Of a stretch of DNA of 64,000 bases, positions 9,806 through 18,269 are shown in pieces (the stretch's first letter is position 1; each line of letters opens with the position of its first letter). This stretch comes from Labilibaculum antarcticum. Lineage in GTDB: Bacteria; Bacteroidota; Bacteroidia; Bacteroidales; Marinifilaceae. The position numbers and the translations under genes were made by a program. The notes beneath the pieces were generated by a model. That model had not been told where the DNA came from, did no database searches, and was given only the letters and a program-made list of their open reading frames with translations. Location: the NCBI RefSeq assembly GCF_002356295.1, contig NZ_AP018042.1, positions 4,434,361 through 4,498,360 on the forward strand. The letters are read 5' to 3'.

Positions 9806-10460
9806 TTAAATAAAACAAGACAACATTATCTTTATATAGTTAATCTATAATCACATGTAAAATATCAAAGAGAATGCTTTGTTTGGGGAGTATTGTTTAG
9901 TCGATTCTTGTGCTGAATTGTAAGCAATAAAATGATGCTAAAGCGAAAGATTAGAATATTTTAAATCCAGTTGGCTAAAGCCGAACTGCAATAGATGAAA
10001 AATACAAAGCATTTACTGATGCAAGGAGCAAAGCTGAGTGTCTAGTGCAATTGCTTTCAAGCAAAAGATAACAAGAAATATAAATGATTGTAAGAAATAA
10101 AATGATGCTAAAGCAAAAGATTAGAATATTCTAATTTCAGTTGGCTAAAGCCAAACTGCAATGGATAAAAAATACAAAGCACTTACTGATGTAAGGAGCA
10201 AAGCAAAACATCTATTGCTTTGCTTTTAAGCAACTGATAGCATGAAATTAATAAATTGGCTTTAGCCACATAAAATAGAATTGGAGTTGGGCATAGGAGT
10301 AATATGCGAACTAAGGTTTGGACTAACCAGCCAATTGCTTAGCTAACTATTGCAAATTCCTTCCTGCTTTTTAAAAGACAATCTCGTCTTTCTATTCTTA
10401 AACGATAATGTCCTGTAAAATAATGATAATAAATTTTTGTTGGGGCTTTATTGTTTTGTA
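9806..10460 (+). repeat. REP-like repeat cluster without transposase
   Basis: Second copy of the whole repeat architecture: left flank with AAACAAGACAACATTATCTTTATAT wording (9812 on), core hairpins at 9968 and 10138, and inverted core at 10258-10267. A right flank with CAAATTCCTTCCTGCTTTTTAA follows, and then a diverged GTTTTGTAGATTGG end. No transposase gene is present, so it is a non-autonomous copy that could be mobilised by the protein at 6653-7093. Confidence 0.8.
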
Positions 10461-10645
10461 GATTGGGGGGCGAAAAGGTAAAGAGTATACATGAAAGGCT
10501 TATAGGTGGACATAAATACATTGATACTATTCTATAAGATGTATAAATGTGTGTTTTAAGATCGATAAAAGAAATATAAATACACAAACATTATCAACAA
10601 GCCAAAAAAACAGCATCGTAGAAACTAAACGCCTAAGAAAAAGAT

Positions 10646-13312
10646 ATGATTGATTACACTACAACTAATAGCGGTGCAAAATTTTACAAAGCTGACTTAC
10701 ACATTCATAGTTATGGAGAGGATGGTTCTTTTGATGTAACTGATACAACAATGACCCCCGAAAATATTGTTGACATATCAATAGAAAAAGGCTTGTCAAT
10801 CATAGCTATAACTGATCATAATGAAGTTCAAAATAGTAAAAAAGCAATAAAGCATGCAGAAGGTAAAGAAATACTAGTAATCCCAGGTATCGAAATATCA
10901 ACCTTGCAGGGCCACCTACTAGTATACTTTGAAAAACATGAAGACCTTAAGAATTTTAGGGGAAAACTCACAATTTCCGATGATAGAGAAACTTGCACAC
11001 AGGGAATTGTTGAGTGTCTTAATTTCGCAAAACAATACAATGGACTTGGTATCCTTGCGCATATAAGTTCAAATGCTGGATTTGAAAAGACCATTGGTAG
11101 ATTTGATCCAAAGATGTCTAAAATTTTAGAACATGAATGTTTATATGGTTTAGAGATAAGTGACAAAAGTGAAATTGATTTATACACTGAGAGAGATAAA
11201 AGTGAAGATGGTCAAAAAAGGATGCATTTTGTAAATCAAAGAATAGATTTTCTAGATTCTGAGAAAGACTTTGAATTTCCTAAACTAATGTCTTCGGATG
11301 CCCATACTACTGATAGACTGGGAACAAATGCTGATGGCGAGAAAAAATTAACAAGAATAAAGCTAGATATAATATCTTTTCATGCCTTTAGGATTGCACT
11401 AATTTCAAGCAATTCTAGAGTTAGAATTGAGAATTTAATTCCTGAGAAACTACCTAGGTTTGTTGGAGTGAGTTTAAATGGTGGTTTATTAGCAAATCAA
11501 ATAATTCATTTTAGTAGTAATCTCACATGTATCATTGGTGGTCGTGGTGCAGGCAAATCAACCTTGCTTGAAGCTTTACGTGTAGGTTCAGGGAATAATT
11601 CTGAAATGTCAGTAGTTGATAGTGAAGTCTGGCCTGATGAAATTAATCTTACTTATGAAGATGAAACAGGTCAATTAATTAGTTTTGTAAGAGAGAAAAA
11701 TTCTTATCCTCTTAATTCATCAACTGAGGAAGGTCTATCAAAAATACCAATTGAAAGTTATGGACAAGGAGAAACTGCAAAAACCATTCAATTTAGCGAA
11801 CAAAATCCACAATACTTAATTGACTTTCTTAATTCATTTCTTGACCTTGATGAATTAAATTCTGATGATAGAACATTAAGAGACAAGTTGCATGAAAATC
11901 AAAGTAACTTAAGAGGTTTGCGTTTAGCAGTAACTCAAATACCCGAAGTTACCAAAATGAAGGTAAATCTAGAAGGTAAATTAAAACAGTTACAGCAAGA
12001 TAAAGCAAGCGAATTGGTTAATTTTCACCTTGCTTTAGTTCGAGAAAAAGAAATAAGAACTGATATTAAAGAGGATTTAAATGAGTTGTTTACTAAATAT
12101 CGAGATATCTTATCAGATAAAACAATTTTCGACAGTTTTGAGGAGATTGACGGGAATGAGATTAAAGTAGGAAAGGACAATTTTATTAAAGTTAAAGAAA
12201 TAGTTAAAATGTTTGGCGACATTGTTTCTGTCAAACAAATAGAATTAAGTACTGAGCTCAAACAAAAAATAGAAGAATTAAAAGTACAGCTACAAGATTG
12301 GGCTAGTAAAGAAACTGAAATTCAGGCAAAAATTAATGCTAAGAAAAAAGAGCTTGAAGAAAAGGGGATTCCTTTTGATATTGGCAAAATTAATCAAATC
12401 ACTAAAGATGTTGTTACTTACCAGAATAAGTTAAAATTACTAAAGCAGAAGGAAGTTGAGCTAAAAGATTTATTAAAATCAAGGGATGTACTTATCCGTC
12501 AAAGACTAGACGTAAAAAGTAAGATTTATTATCAGCACTATGAGTTCGGGAAAACTATTAATGACAATCTAAAGAATAGCGTAGATGATTTTTTCGTTTC
12601 TGTTAAATATAAAGAGGGTAAATATTCACCTTCTTTTGAACAAGCAATTAAAAATTTAGCACAATGGAGATTGAATAAAAAATCAGAAGCTTTTGCAAAT
12701 AGCATTACACCTCTTGAATTTGTAATGGCGATTCGAAAAAAGAATCTTGATTTTATGAAAGACATAGAAGACCAGAATGGTAGGATGTTTAATGACGAAG
12801 AAATAAACTCTTTGCTTAGCAAGGCTCAAGAAAACTATAATTATGAAGATTTTGACACACTCGATTATGACGATAGACCTAGCATAATAGTAACGAAAAC
12901 AGTCTCTGATGAAAATGGAACGATGCAAACTGTTCGTCGTTCATTAAATCAACTTTCATTAGGACAACAGCAATCTATTTTGCTTGCAATCTTATTACAG
13001 TCTAAAAGTAAAGTACCCCTATTGATTGACCAACCCGAAGATAATTTAGATAGTGAATTTATTTACAAGTCTATAGTTAAAAATCTAAGGCGGATAAAAG
13101 AATTTCGACAGGTAATTATAGTTACTCACAATCCTAATATTGCAGTTTTGGGAGATGCTGAATTGATTATTCCGTTGAAGAGTACAAGTATAAAATCTGT
13201 CATAATGGAAAGAGGTTCAATTGATACTGAACAAACTCGTAAGTCTTGTTGTGAAATATTGGAAGGTGGGAAACAAGCATTTAAAAGAAGACAAGAAATA
13301 TATAAAATATAA
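10646..13312 (+). CDS. PHP-domain / SMC-like ATPase (TrlF-type)
   Basis: A fusion of 888 residues. An N-terminal PHP phosphoesterase domain carries the metal motifs H19-I-H21, TDH58 and GIE83. An SMC/ABC-like ATPase follows, with Walker A GGRGAGKST (298-306), a coiled coil of ~350 residues, ABC signature LSLGQQQ (770-776), Walker B LLIDQPEDN (792-800) and H-loop VTHNP. The combination matches proteins annotated TrlF family, often found in defence islands; a nuclease-like or nucleotide-directed activity gated by ATP is inferred. It follows 185 bases after a REP-like cluster and its 3' end abuts a truncated DUF2779 gene, consistent with insertion. A role in phage or plasmid defence is plausible but not shown. 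Confidence 0.85.
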   Translation: MIDYTTTNSGAKFYKADLHIHSYGEDGSFDVTDTTMTPENIVDISIEKGLSIIAITDHNEVQNSKKAIKHAEGKEILVIPGIEISTLQGHLLVYFEKHEDLKNFRGKLTISDDRETCTQGIVECLNFAKQYNGLGILAHISSNAGFEKTIGRFDPKMSKILEHECLYGLEISDKSEIDLYTERDKSEDGQKRMHFVNQRIDFLDSEKDFEFPKLMSSDAHTTDRLGTNADGEKKLTRIKLDIISFHAFRIALISSNSRVRIENLIPEKLPRFVGVSLNGGLLANQIIHFSSNLTCIIGGRGAGKSTLLEALRVGSGNNSEMSVVDSEVWPDEINLTYEDETGQLISFVREKNSYPLNSSTEEGLSKIPIESYGQGETAKTIQFSEQNPQYLIDFLNSFLDLDELNSDDRTLRDKLHENQSNLRGLRLAVTQIPEVTKMKVNLEGKLKQLQQDKASELVNFHLALVREKEIRTDIKEDLNELFTKYRDILSDKTIFDSFEEIDGNEIKVGKDNFIKVKEIVKMFGDIVSVKQIELSTELKQKIEELKVQLQDWASKETEIQAKINAKKKELEEKGIPFDIGKINQITKDVVTYQNKLKLLKQKEVELKDLLKSRDVLIRQRLDVKSKIYYQHYEFGKTINDNLKNSVDDFFVSVKYKEGKYSPSFEQAIKNLAQWRLNKKSEAFANSITPLEFVMAIRKKNLDFMKDIEDQNGRMFNDEEINSLLSKAQENYNYEDFDTLDYDDRPSIIVTKTVSDENGTMQTVRRSLNQLSLGQQQSILLAILLQSKSKVPLLIDQPEDNLDSEFIYKSIVKNLRRIKEFRQVIIVTHNPNIAVLGDAELIIPLKSTSIKSVIMERGSIDTEQTRKSCCEILEGGKQAFKRRQEIYKI

Positions 13313-13313
13313 A

Positions 13314-13433
13314 GGTCAGTTGGTAACAAAAGCTATATGTAATGCGGAATTTAGTGCACTATTGGAATACTGTGAGCTAGATACTTTAGCGATGGTTATG
13401 ATTTATGAGCATTTTCGGGAATTAAAAAATTGA
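13314..13433 (+). pseudogene. C-terminal remnant of a DUF2779 protein
   Basis: After the ATPase stop codon, another frame reads ALLEYCELDTLAMVMIYEH, the C-terminal signature of DUF2779 proteins (RNase H-like exonuclease fold). The residual open frame is only ~40 codons beyond the ATPase gene, and the upstream ~400-600 codons of such a protein are missing. The stop is 3 bases before the WYL gene start, so the intact gene was probably co-transcribed with that regulator before truncation. Confidence 0.7.
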
Positions 13434-13436
13434 GTT

Positions 13437-14432
13437 ATGCCAAAAAACAAAGAAGCTTTAAAAAGATATCGAATTATTCACAATATTTTACGAAGAGGCG
13501 GAAGACACAAGACTCGTAGAATAGTTGAAATTTGTAATGATGCTGGAATACCTGTTAAACTTCGAACTATCCAAACAGACCTTAAAGATTTAGCTGAGGA
13601 TACTGAATTAGGTTTCTATTTACCTATTGTGAAAGATGAAAGGACCAAAACATATTTCTATTCAGAAATTCCTGAAAATATCTTTCCATCTTTAGAATTA
13701 GAACCTGAAGAAATAACTGCTTTACTTTTTTATGCAAAAACTGTTAGTCAATATAAAGAATATCCTATTTTCAAAGAAATTACGAATGCTGTTCAAAAAG
13801 TATTCGATAATTCAAATATTGACCCAGAATTAAAAGAACTATTTGAAAAAGAGACATTGCTCGAAACTGAAAAACATCCACAAATAGGAGGAATTGAGTT
13901 AATTTCAGATATTTTAGAGGCAATATCCAAAAAGAAAATTATTGAAATTGAATATCATAAGTTTGATGATGTAATTAAGTGTCATAGACTTAAACCAATT
14001 CTTTTAAAAGAGGATAAACAACTTTGGTATATTCTAGGAATAAATGTTAAGCATGATAGACTTATTACTTTTGCATTAGATCGAATTATTGATGTTACTA
14101 TAACAGAAGATTTATTCGATGAAGTCCCTTTCGATAGTAAAGAATACTTTAAATACTCTTTCGGTATTACAGTTACAGAAGAAGATCCTATTGATGTTAT
14201 TATTTCATTTAATCCTGAACAAGGAAATTATCTTAAAACCTTACCTATTCATCTTTCTCAAATAGTTTTAGAGGATACAACGAGCAAATTTGTTATTAAA
14301 GTTTCTGTTAAACCTTCTTATGAATTTTATTCCAAGATATTCAGTTATGGAAGTTCGGCAACCGTATTAGCCCCAGAATCAATATGTAAAATATTTAAAC
14401 AAACTTTTGTTGAGGCTTTAAGTCGCTATTAA
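13437..14432 (+). CDS. WYL-domain transcriptional regulator
   Basis: A 331-residue regulator. An N-terminal winged helix covers ~1-60 (RYRIIHNILRRGGRHKTRRI, then KLRTIQTDLKDL as recognition helix). The WYL domain (~165-235) contains the signature variant W197-Y198-I199-L200 and conserved RLKPILL and ALDRI. A C-terminal WCX-like extension reaches ~330. WYL proteins bind nucleic-acid-type ligands and commonly repress defence genes. It precedes the ubiquitin-like operon by 111 bases, in which a perfect inverted repeat could be its operator. Whether it controls the operon, the ATPase upstream, or both is unknown. Confidence 0.88.
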   Translation: MPKNKEALKRYRIIHNILRRGGRHKTRRIVEICNDAGIPVKLRTIQTDLKDLAEDTELGFYLPIVKDERTKTYFYSEIPENIFPSLELEPEEITALLFYAKTVSQYKEYPIFKEITNAVQKVFDNSNIDPELKELFEKETLLETEKHPQIGGIELISDILEAISKKKIIEIEYHKFDDVIKCHRLKPILLKEDKQLWYILGINVKHDRLITFALDRIIDVTITEDLFDEVPFDSKEYFKYSFGITVTEEDPIDVIISFNPEQGNYLKTLPIHLSQIVLEDTTSKFVIKVSVKPSYEFYSKIFSYGSSATVLAPESICKIFKQTFVEALSRY

Positions 14433-14467
14433 ACGTGCAAATAGAAATTAATTTTTAATTATTTTTT

Positions 14468-14490
14468 ATGACGCAAGTAGAGTGCGTCAT
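14468..14490. promoter_or_regulatory. Perfect inverted repeat, candidate operator
   Basis: ATGACGCA and TGCGTCAT form 8-bp perfect arms around a 7-base spacer. It lies between the WYL gene and the ubiquitin-like gene, 54 bases before the latter's start, and is not followed by a T tract. An operator is therefore more likely than a terminator. Assignment to the WYL protein is inference. Confidence 0.55.
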
Positions 14491-14543
14491 GTCATTGTTT
14501 ATTTGTAACGTAAAATAATATTAACGTTTAAATAAATAATAAA

Positions 14544-14801
14544 ATGTCAAATTCTAAAGAAAAAAAAGAGGTAACCATATTTATAAACGGAGAACCTCAT
14601 GAAGTTGAAAAAGATGAAATAACTTATGATGAAGTAGTAACACTTGCTTTTCCAGATTTTCCGCAACATCCAGAAAGAACTTATTCTGTGACTTATGAAA
14701 GAGGTCAGGGTAACAAACCCACTGGAATCTTATCGCCAGGTGGAACTGTAAAGGTTAAAGAAGGAATGAGATTTAAAGTTAAACATACTGGACAATCATA
14801 A
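14544..14801 (+). CDS. Multiubiquitin-family ubiquitin-like protein
   Basis: Small beta-grasp protein of 85 residues with one ubiquitin-like domain of the bacterial multiubiquitin family (PF14452 type): VTIFINGEPHEVEKDEITYDEVV, then the AFPDFP..P.RTYSVTYERG block and GTVKVKEGMRFKV. The C-terminus is TGQS with no di-glycine, so it either needs no GG tail or is processed. It is followed after 3 bases by an E1-like gene and then DUF6527, the typical companions of bacterial ubiquitin-like conjugation operons. Substrate and function are unknown; defence is the usual inference. Confidence 0.83.
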   Translation: MSNSKEKKEVTIFINGEPHEVEKDEITYDEVVTLAFPDFPQHPERTYSVTYERGQGNKPTGILSPGGTVKVKEGMRFKVKHTGQS

Positions 14802-14804
14802 ACT

Positions 14805-15980
14805 ATGGCTACTAAACTTGCTAAATATAACGAAGACATTGATAGGTTACTAAAGAAGGGTTATGCATTATCTATTGATAGCAATCACCTTGTTGTTAGG
14901 GATATTCCATATCTAGACAATAAAGGTGAATTAAATATTGGGGCAATTGTCTCAATACTGAATTCGATTGACCAGTATAAAGTTGGAATGGTAGATCATC
15001 AAATTTATTTTTGCGGTAGCCACCCTCATGAATTGAGTGGAAAACCAATCAGAAATTTAGGTGGTGGACCAGTACAATTAAAATTAACTTCAGATGATTT
15101 AATAGTGCAAAGATCATTTTCAAATAAACCTCCAAGTGGAAAGTTTGAAAATTGGTTTGATAAAATTGAGAGTTATGTCACCATTATTTCTGGACCATCT
15201 ATGAATAAATTTGATATTCATCCATATACTTTTAGGGTTGTCGCAGAAAACTCAAATTCAGTATTCAAATTTAGAGATACTCTTTCTAGTAGATCTGAAA
15301 TTGGTGATTTAAGTGCTAAACTTGAAGAAGATACTGTTGCGATTATAGGACTTGGAGGAACAGGGGCATATCTTTTAGATTTCCTTGTTAAGACTCCTGT
15401 TAAAGAAATTAGAGGATTTGATTTAGATTGGTATCATGTTCATAATGCTTTTCGTTCGCCTGGAAAATTAGAAGCAGATGAACTTGGTAAAAGAAAATCG
15501 GAAGTATATAAACAACGATACGAAGGCTTTCGTGATAATATTAATATCCACTCTAATTATATTACTTCTGATTCTGAAAAAGATTTAGTGGGTGTTACAT
15601 TTGCTTTTGTATGTGTAGATAGTGGGACTTCTCGTGCTGAAATTTTTGAGTTGCTAATAAAATTGAAAATTCCTTTTATCGATATCGGTATGGGGCTTGA
15701 TAGAAATATGGGGGCTATAAGCGGAATGCTTCGCACAACAAGTTTCTCTAAAGAATCAGCACAAAATCTAATGGAAAAAAGATTAGCTCCCCTGAGTGAT
15801 ATTCCTGATGATGTATATAAAAACAATATTCAAATTTCAGAGCTTAATGCATTAAATGCTTGTTTAGCAATAATAAAGTATAAGCAGTTAAGAGAATTTT
15901 ATGTTGATGACAATTCTTATTATCATACATTATTTAATATCGACGGGCTAAATTGTTTTGGGGAAAATGGAAAGAATTAA
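14805..15980 (+). CDS. ThiF/E1-like adenylyltransferase with DUF6791-type N-terminal domain
   Basis: Putative activating enzyme for the adjacent ubiquitin-like protein, 391 residues. An N-terminal ~170-residue domain (DIPYLDNKGELNIG; VDHQIYFCGSHPHE) resembles DUF6791. The Rossmann ThiF fold starts at ~178 with G182-x-G184-x-x-G187 in IIGLGGTG. Arg and Lys of the adenylation site lie in NAFRSPGKLEADELGKRKSE, and a CVDSGTSR segment follows. No CxxC zinc pairs are present and no E1 catalytic cysteine is obvious in the usual loop. No separate E2 gene is nearby, so the N-terminal domain may provide the transfer function, or adenylation alone may suffice. Confidence 0.85.
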   Translation: MATKLAKYNEDIDRLLKKGYALSIDSNHLVVRDIPYLDNKGELNIGAIVSILNSIDQYKVGMVDHQIYFCGSHPHELSGKPIRNLGGGPVQLKLTSDDLIVQRSFSNKPPSGKFENWFDKIESYVTIISGPSMNKFDIHPYTFRVVAENSNSVFKFRDTLSSRSEIGDLSAKLEEDTVAIIGLGGTGAYLLDFLVKTPVKEIRGFDLDWYHVHNAFRSPGKLEADELGKRKSEVYKQRYEGFRDNINIHSNYITSDSEKDLVGVTFAFVCVDSGTSRAEIFELLIKLKIPFIDIGMGLDRNMGAISGMLRTTSFSKESAQNLMEKRLAPLSDIPDDVYKNNIQISELNALNACLAIIKYKQLREFYVDDNSYYHTLFNIDGLNCFGENGKN

Positions 15981-16368
15981 ACTATTAAAAGTACATTATT
16001 TACCAAAAGAACTTGAAGAAGGGTTTTTATATGTTTCTAAAGAATTTGGAGTTGCGGGACACTTATGTCCTTGTGGTTGTAAGAATAAAATAATAACACC
16101 ACTTGATCTAGCTGAGTGGTCTTTTAAAGAGGTAAATAACAAACCAACTCTTTATCCATCTATTGGTAATTGGCAATTACCTTGTAAATCTCATTATTGG
16201 ATTATAGATGGTAAAATAGTATGGTCATATCAGTGGAGTGAAGAACAAATTAAAGAAGGGGGCGAAGCCGAAGAAGAAAAGAGAAAGTCATATTATTATA
16301 ATCTTGAAAATAAGTATAATAAACAATCTCTTTTCAAACGATTTATTAAATTTGTTTTTGGTAAATAG
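15967..16368 (+). CDS. DUF6527 family protein of the ubiquitin-like operon
   Basis: A 133-residue protein. The ATG at 15967 is preferred over an in-frame TTG at 15958 and gives a 14-base overlap with the E1-like gene, implying translational coupling. Conserved features are H32-L-C34-P-C36-G-C38 and the block LYPSIGNWQLPCKSHYWII with C73 and H76, a plausible zinc site. A charged tail (EEEKRKSYYY) and a short hydrophobic basic end follow. DUF6527 genes accompany ubiquitin-like and E1/E2-like genes in bacterial operons; a peptidase or conjugation accessory role has been proposed for such partners but cannot be proved from sequence here. Confidence 0.8.
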   Translation: MERIKLLKVHYLPKELEEGFLYVSKEFGVAGHLCPCGCKNKIITPLDLAEWSFKEVNNKPTLYPSIGNWQLPCKSHYWIIDGKIVWSYQWSEEQIKEGGEAEEEKRKSYYYNLENKYNKQSLFKRFIKFVFGK

Positions 16369-16525
16369 TTGAAGAAGTATAACCCTGAAATAATAAACTA
16401 ACCGAACGGACGAAAAGGAACAACGAAGGCATAACAATGTATAAAAATAACAGCAGAGTCAGTAAAATTCAAGAGTTTTAGCCCACTTCAACTTCCTTAT
16501 AACTTAAAAGGACAACCAACCGCAA

Positions 16526-16655
16526 TAAAAAAAAGACCCAAGCGGGTCTTTTTTTATGCTCATTATTCCACTAAAAGCAGGCCTTGCAGGATGATTTTGC
16601 TTCTATATCATCATTCTTGATTTGCAGTTTCCATAACTTGCTACATTTGGTCGGT
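16526..16655 (+). repeat. Terminator-containing repeat R3, copy 1
   Basis: Begins with a Rho-independent terminator (AAAAGACCC / GGGTCTTTT with T tract, 16526-16557) and continues with TTTATGCTCATTA.TCCA and TAAAAGCAGGCCTTG. The same ~130 bases recur at 18060-18192. It terminates the ubiquitin-like operon 158 bases after its last stop. Confidence 0.8.
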
Positions 16656-16716
16656 TTTTCTAGAGAAAGCAAATTTATAGGAATTGGGAGCAAGGGTATT
16701 TCCTGGGAACACTTCC

Positions 16717-16945
16717 CAATGAAAAAACAGAGTGTATCCTGAGCCGAAGCAAGTCATCGAATGACTGACGAAAGCTTCCCAATGAGAAAAGAGAGTTATC
16801 GAATGAAAAAACAAAGAGTATCCTGAACCGAAGCAAGTCATCAAATGATGGAACCAAGTTGTTCCTGAACCGAACGAAGCTTCCAAATGAAACAACAAAG
16901 TCGTTCCTGAACCGAAGCAAATCATTAAATGACTGAAGAGTGCTT
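16717..16945. repeat. Degenerate tandem repeat block
   Basis: At least five imperfect units built on TCCTGAACCGAAGCAA followed by a variable GTCATCAAATGA and GAAACAACAAAG. Unit length drifts between about 25 and 65 bases. Reverse-strand frames across it encode repetitive low-complexity peptides (FGSGTT, FGSGYSLFFH) and are not considered genes. Confidence 0.7.
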
Positions 16946-17087
16946 CCTGATGAAAAAAGAAAGCTTACAATGGCTGTGCGCACTATGTGCGATGGTGTCG
17001 TTCTCTAGCTCAAGGGGCTTCTCCTTCTTATTCATCCAAAAATTTTAGGGCCATTTGCGGGAAGTAGAGCTGTAGCCGCGAAGAGCA

Positions 17088-17385
17088 TGAGCAGTGCCCG
17101 TTTGTTTTACACTTTAAATGGTAAAGAGGAAACCAGCGAAGACAATTAACCTAATGCGATTGTGATTTGAAGATGCTTTTTGTTCCGTTTTGCCATCTTC
17201 GTATCCTTTTCACTGCCAAAACTCTTACCGATCTTCTGCGCTAACCGGATTTGGCAATTTTTTTTGGTAAGCAATGTTTGTTTTGTAAATTCGGGGTGTA
17301 CATATTTATCTGTACTGAAAGTGTTTATCTTTAAAATTTAATTGAATATTTCAATCAGTTTTTAGACAGACTTCCCTTAGGTTAA
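17088..17385. repeat. Dispersed repeats R2 (copy 2) and R1 (partial copy)
   Basis: 17088-17235 aligns with 1155-1300 (AGATGCTTTTTGTTCCG core). 17325-17385 carries TATCTTTAAAATT.AATTGA.TATT and TTTTTAGACAGACT, also found at about 19670-19730 and 27265-27325. No coding capacity was seen in 16946-17462. Confidence 0.6.
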
Positions 17386-17462
17386 ATTTAGGCACATCAA
17401 CATCAAGCTCCTTGTAACTTGATGGGAGTAAGGCCTGCAAACGAATATTAAAAATGAATTAA

Positions 17463-18038
17463 ATGAAAAATAAAGTAGCAATCACATTCCTGTTGATCCT
17501 TTTGATTGGCTCAAGCATAAACGGATATTCTCAAAATGTTGTAGCTCAAAGACTGGCTGTCAGCGAAAGGTCTATTCCCAAAATTGTTTCGAACACATTT
17601 AAAAAACAATATCCTGATATTTTATTAAAAGGGTGGTACGTAACCCACTTAACCTATTGGCAAAATGATTACAGTTCTGATTGGTATAATGGATGGTATG
17701 GTCAGCGAACAGTTGTAGTTTACACCTACCAGAAACCGAATTACTTTGAGGTTGAATTTGTGAATAATCCAGGAGAACTGAGTAGAGCAATTTATAATAT
17801 TAATGGCTATTGGTACGAAACAAGAACACAAATTAAGGGCTTAACTATGGGCATTCATAATGCGCTTAAAGAATCTAAATTCAATGCCTGGAAAATATCA
17901 ACAACAAAAGAGAAATTAGAATCTCCGGCTTGGCCAATAGAGATTTATCGATTTGGAGTGTCAAAAGGTCTTCAATCACAAATAATTAGTATAGATGCTG
18001 AAGGGAACTTTATTCAAATGAAAGAATTAAAAAAATGA
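17463..18038 (+). CDS. Secreted PepSY-like/BLIP-like protein (hypothetical)
   Basis: A 191-residue periplasmic protein. The signal peptide KVAITFLLILLIGSSINGYSQ probably ends after residue ~25. The mature part has two related segments of the putative beta-lactamase-inhibitor-like (PepSY-like, DUF2874) type: VSNTFKKQYPD..W…YFEVEFVNNPGELSRAIYN and HNALKESKFNAWKI…IEIYRFGVSKG.QSQIISID.EGN. It is aromatic-rich (several Tyr/Trp in the NDYSSDWYNGWYG stretch). The gene stands alone, flanked by repeat R3 blocks, and is followed at once by a terminator. Function is unknown; envelope stress or peptidase inhibition are only family-level guesses. Confidence 0.65.
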   Translation: MKNKVAITFLLILLIGSSINGYSQNVVAQRLAVSERSIPKIVSNTFKKQYPDILLKGWYVTHLTYWQNDYSSDWYNGWYGQRTVVVYTYQKPNYFEVEFVNNPGELSRAIYNINGYWYETRTQIKGLTMGIHNALKESKFNAWKISTTKEKLESPAWPIEIYRFGVSKGLQSQIISIDAEGNFIQMKELKK

Positions 18039-18059
18039 ATCACTATGCATCAGACACAA

Positions 18060-18192
18060 TAAAAAAAAAGACCCAAACGGGTCTTTTTTTATGCTCATTA
18101 GTCCAATAAAAGCAGGCCTTGTAGGATAATCTTGATTGAATCTGATCCTTCTAGATTTGTATTTACTATAACTTGGCATATTTAATAGGTCT
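18060..18192 (+). repeat. Terminator-containing repeat R3, copy 2
   Basis: Near-identical start to 16526-16655: terminator stem AAAAGACCC / CGGGTCTTTT at 18062-18092, then TTTATGCTCATTAGTCCA and AAAGCAGGCCTTGTAGGAT. It ends the PepSY-like gene 21 bases after its stop. Confidence 0.8.
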
Positions 18193-18269
18193 CTTATTTG
18201 TCAACTTAGGCAAAACACCCTATTTTACTAGTCCCCCGCTAATTTGTACCCTCCAGCGGAGGTTTTCAC

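Noticed and set aside
10339-10587. 82-codon reverse frame before the PHP-ATPase
   Set aside because: Lies in the right flank of the REP-like cluster and contains repeat-derived sequence.
16641-16983. Two overlapping reverse frames of 94 and 102 codons
   Set aside because: They translate degenerate tandem repeat DNA into repeated FGSG/LFFH peptides; products of repeat periodicity.
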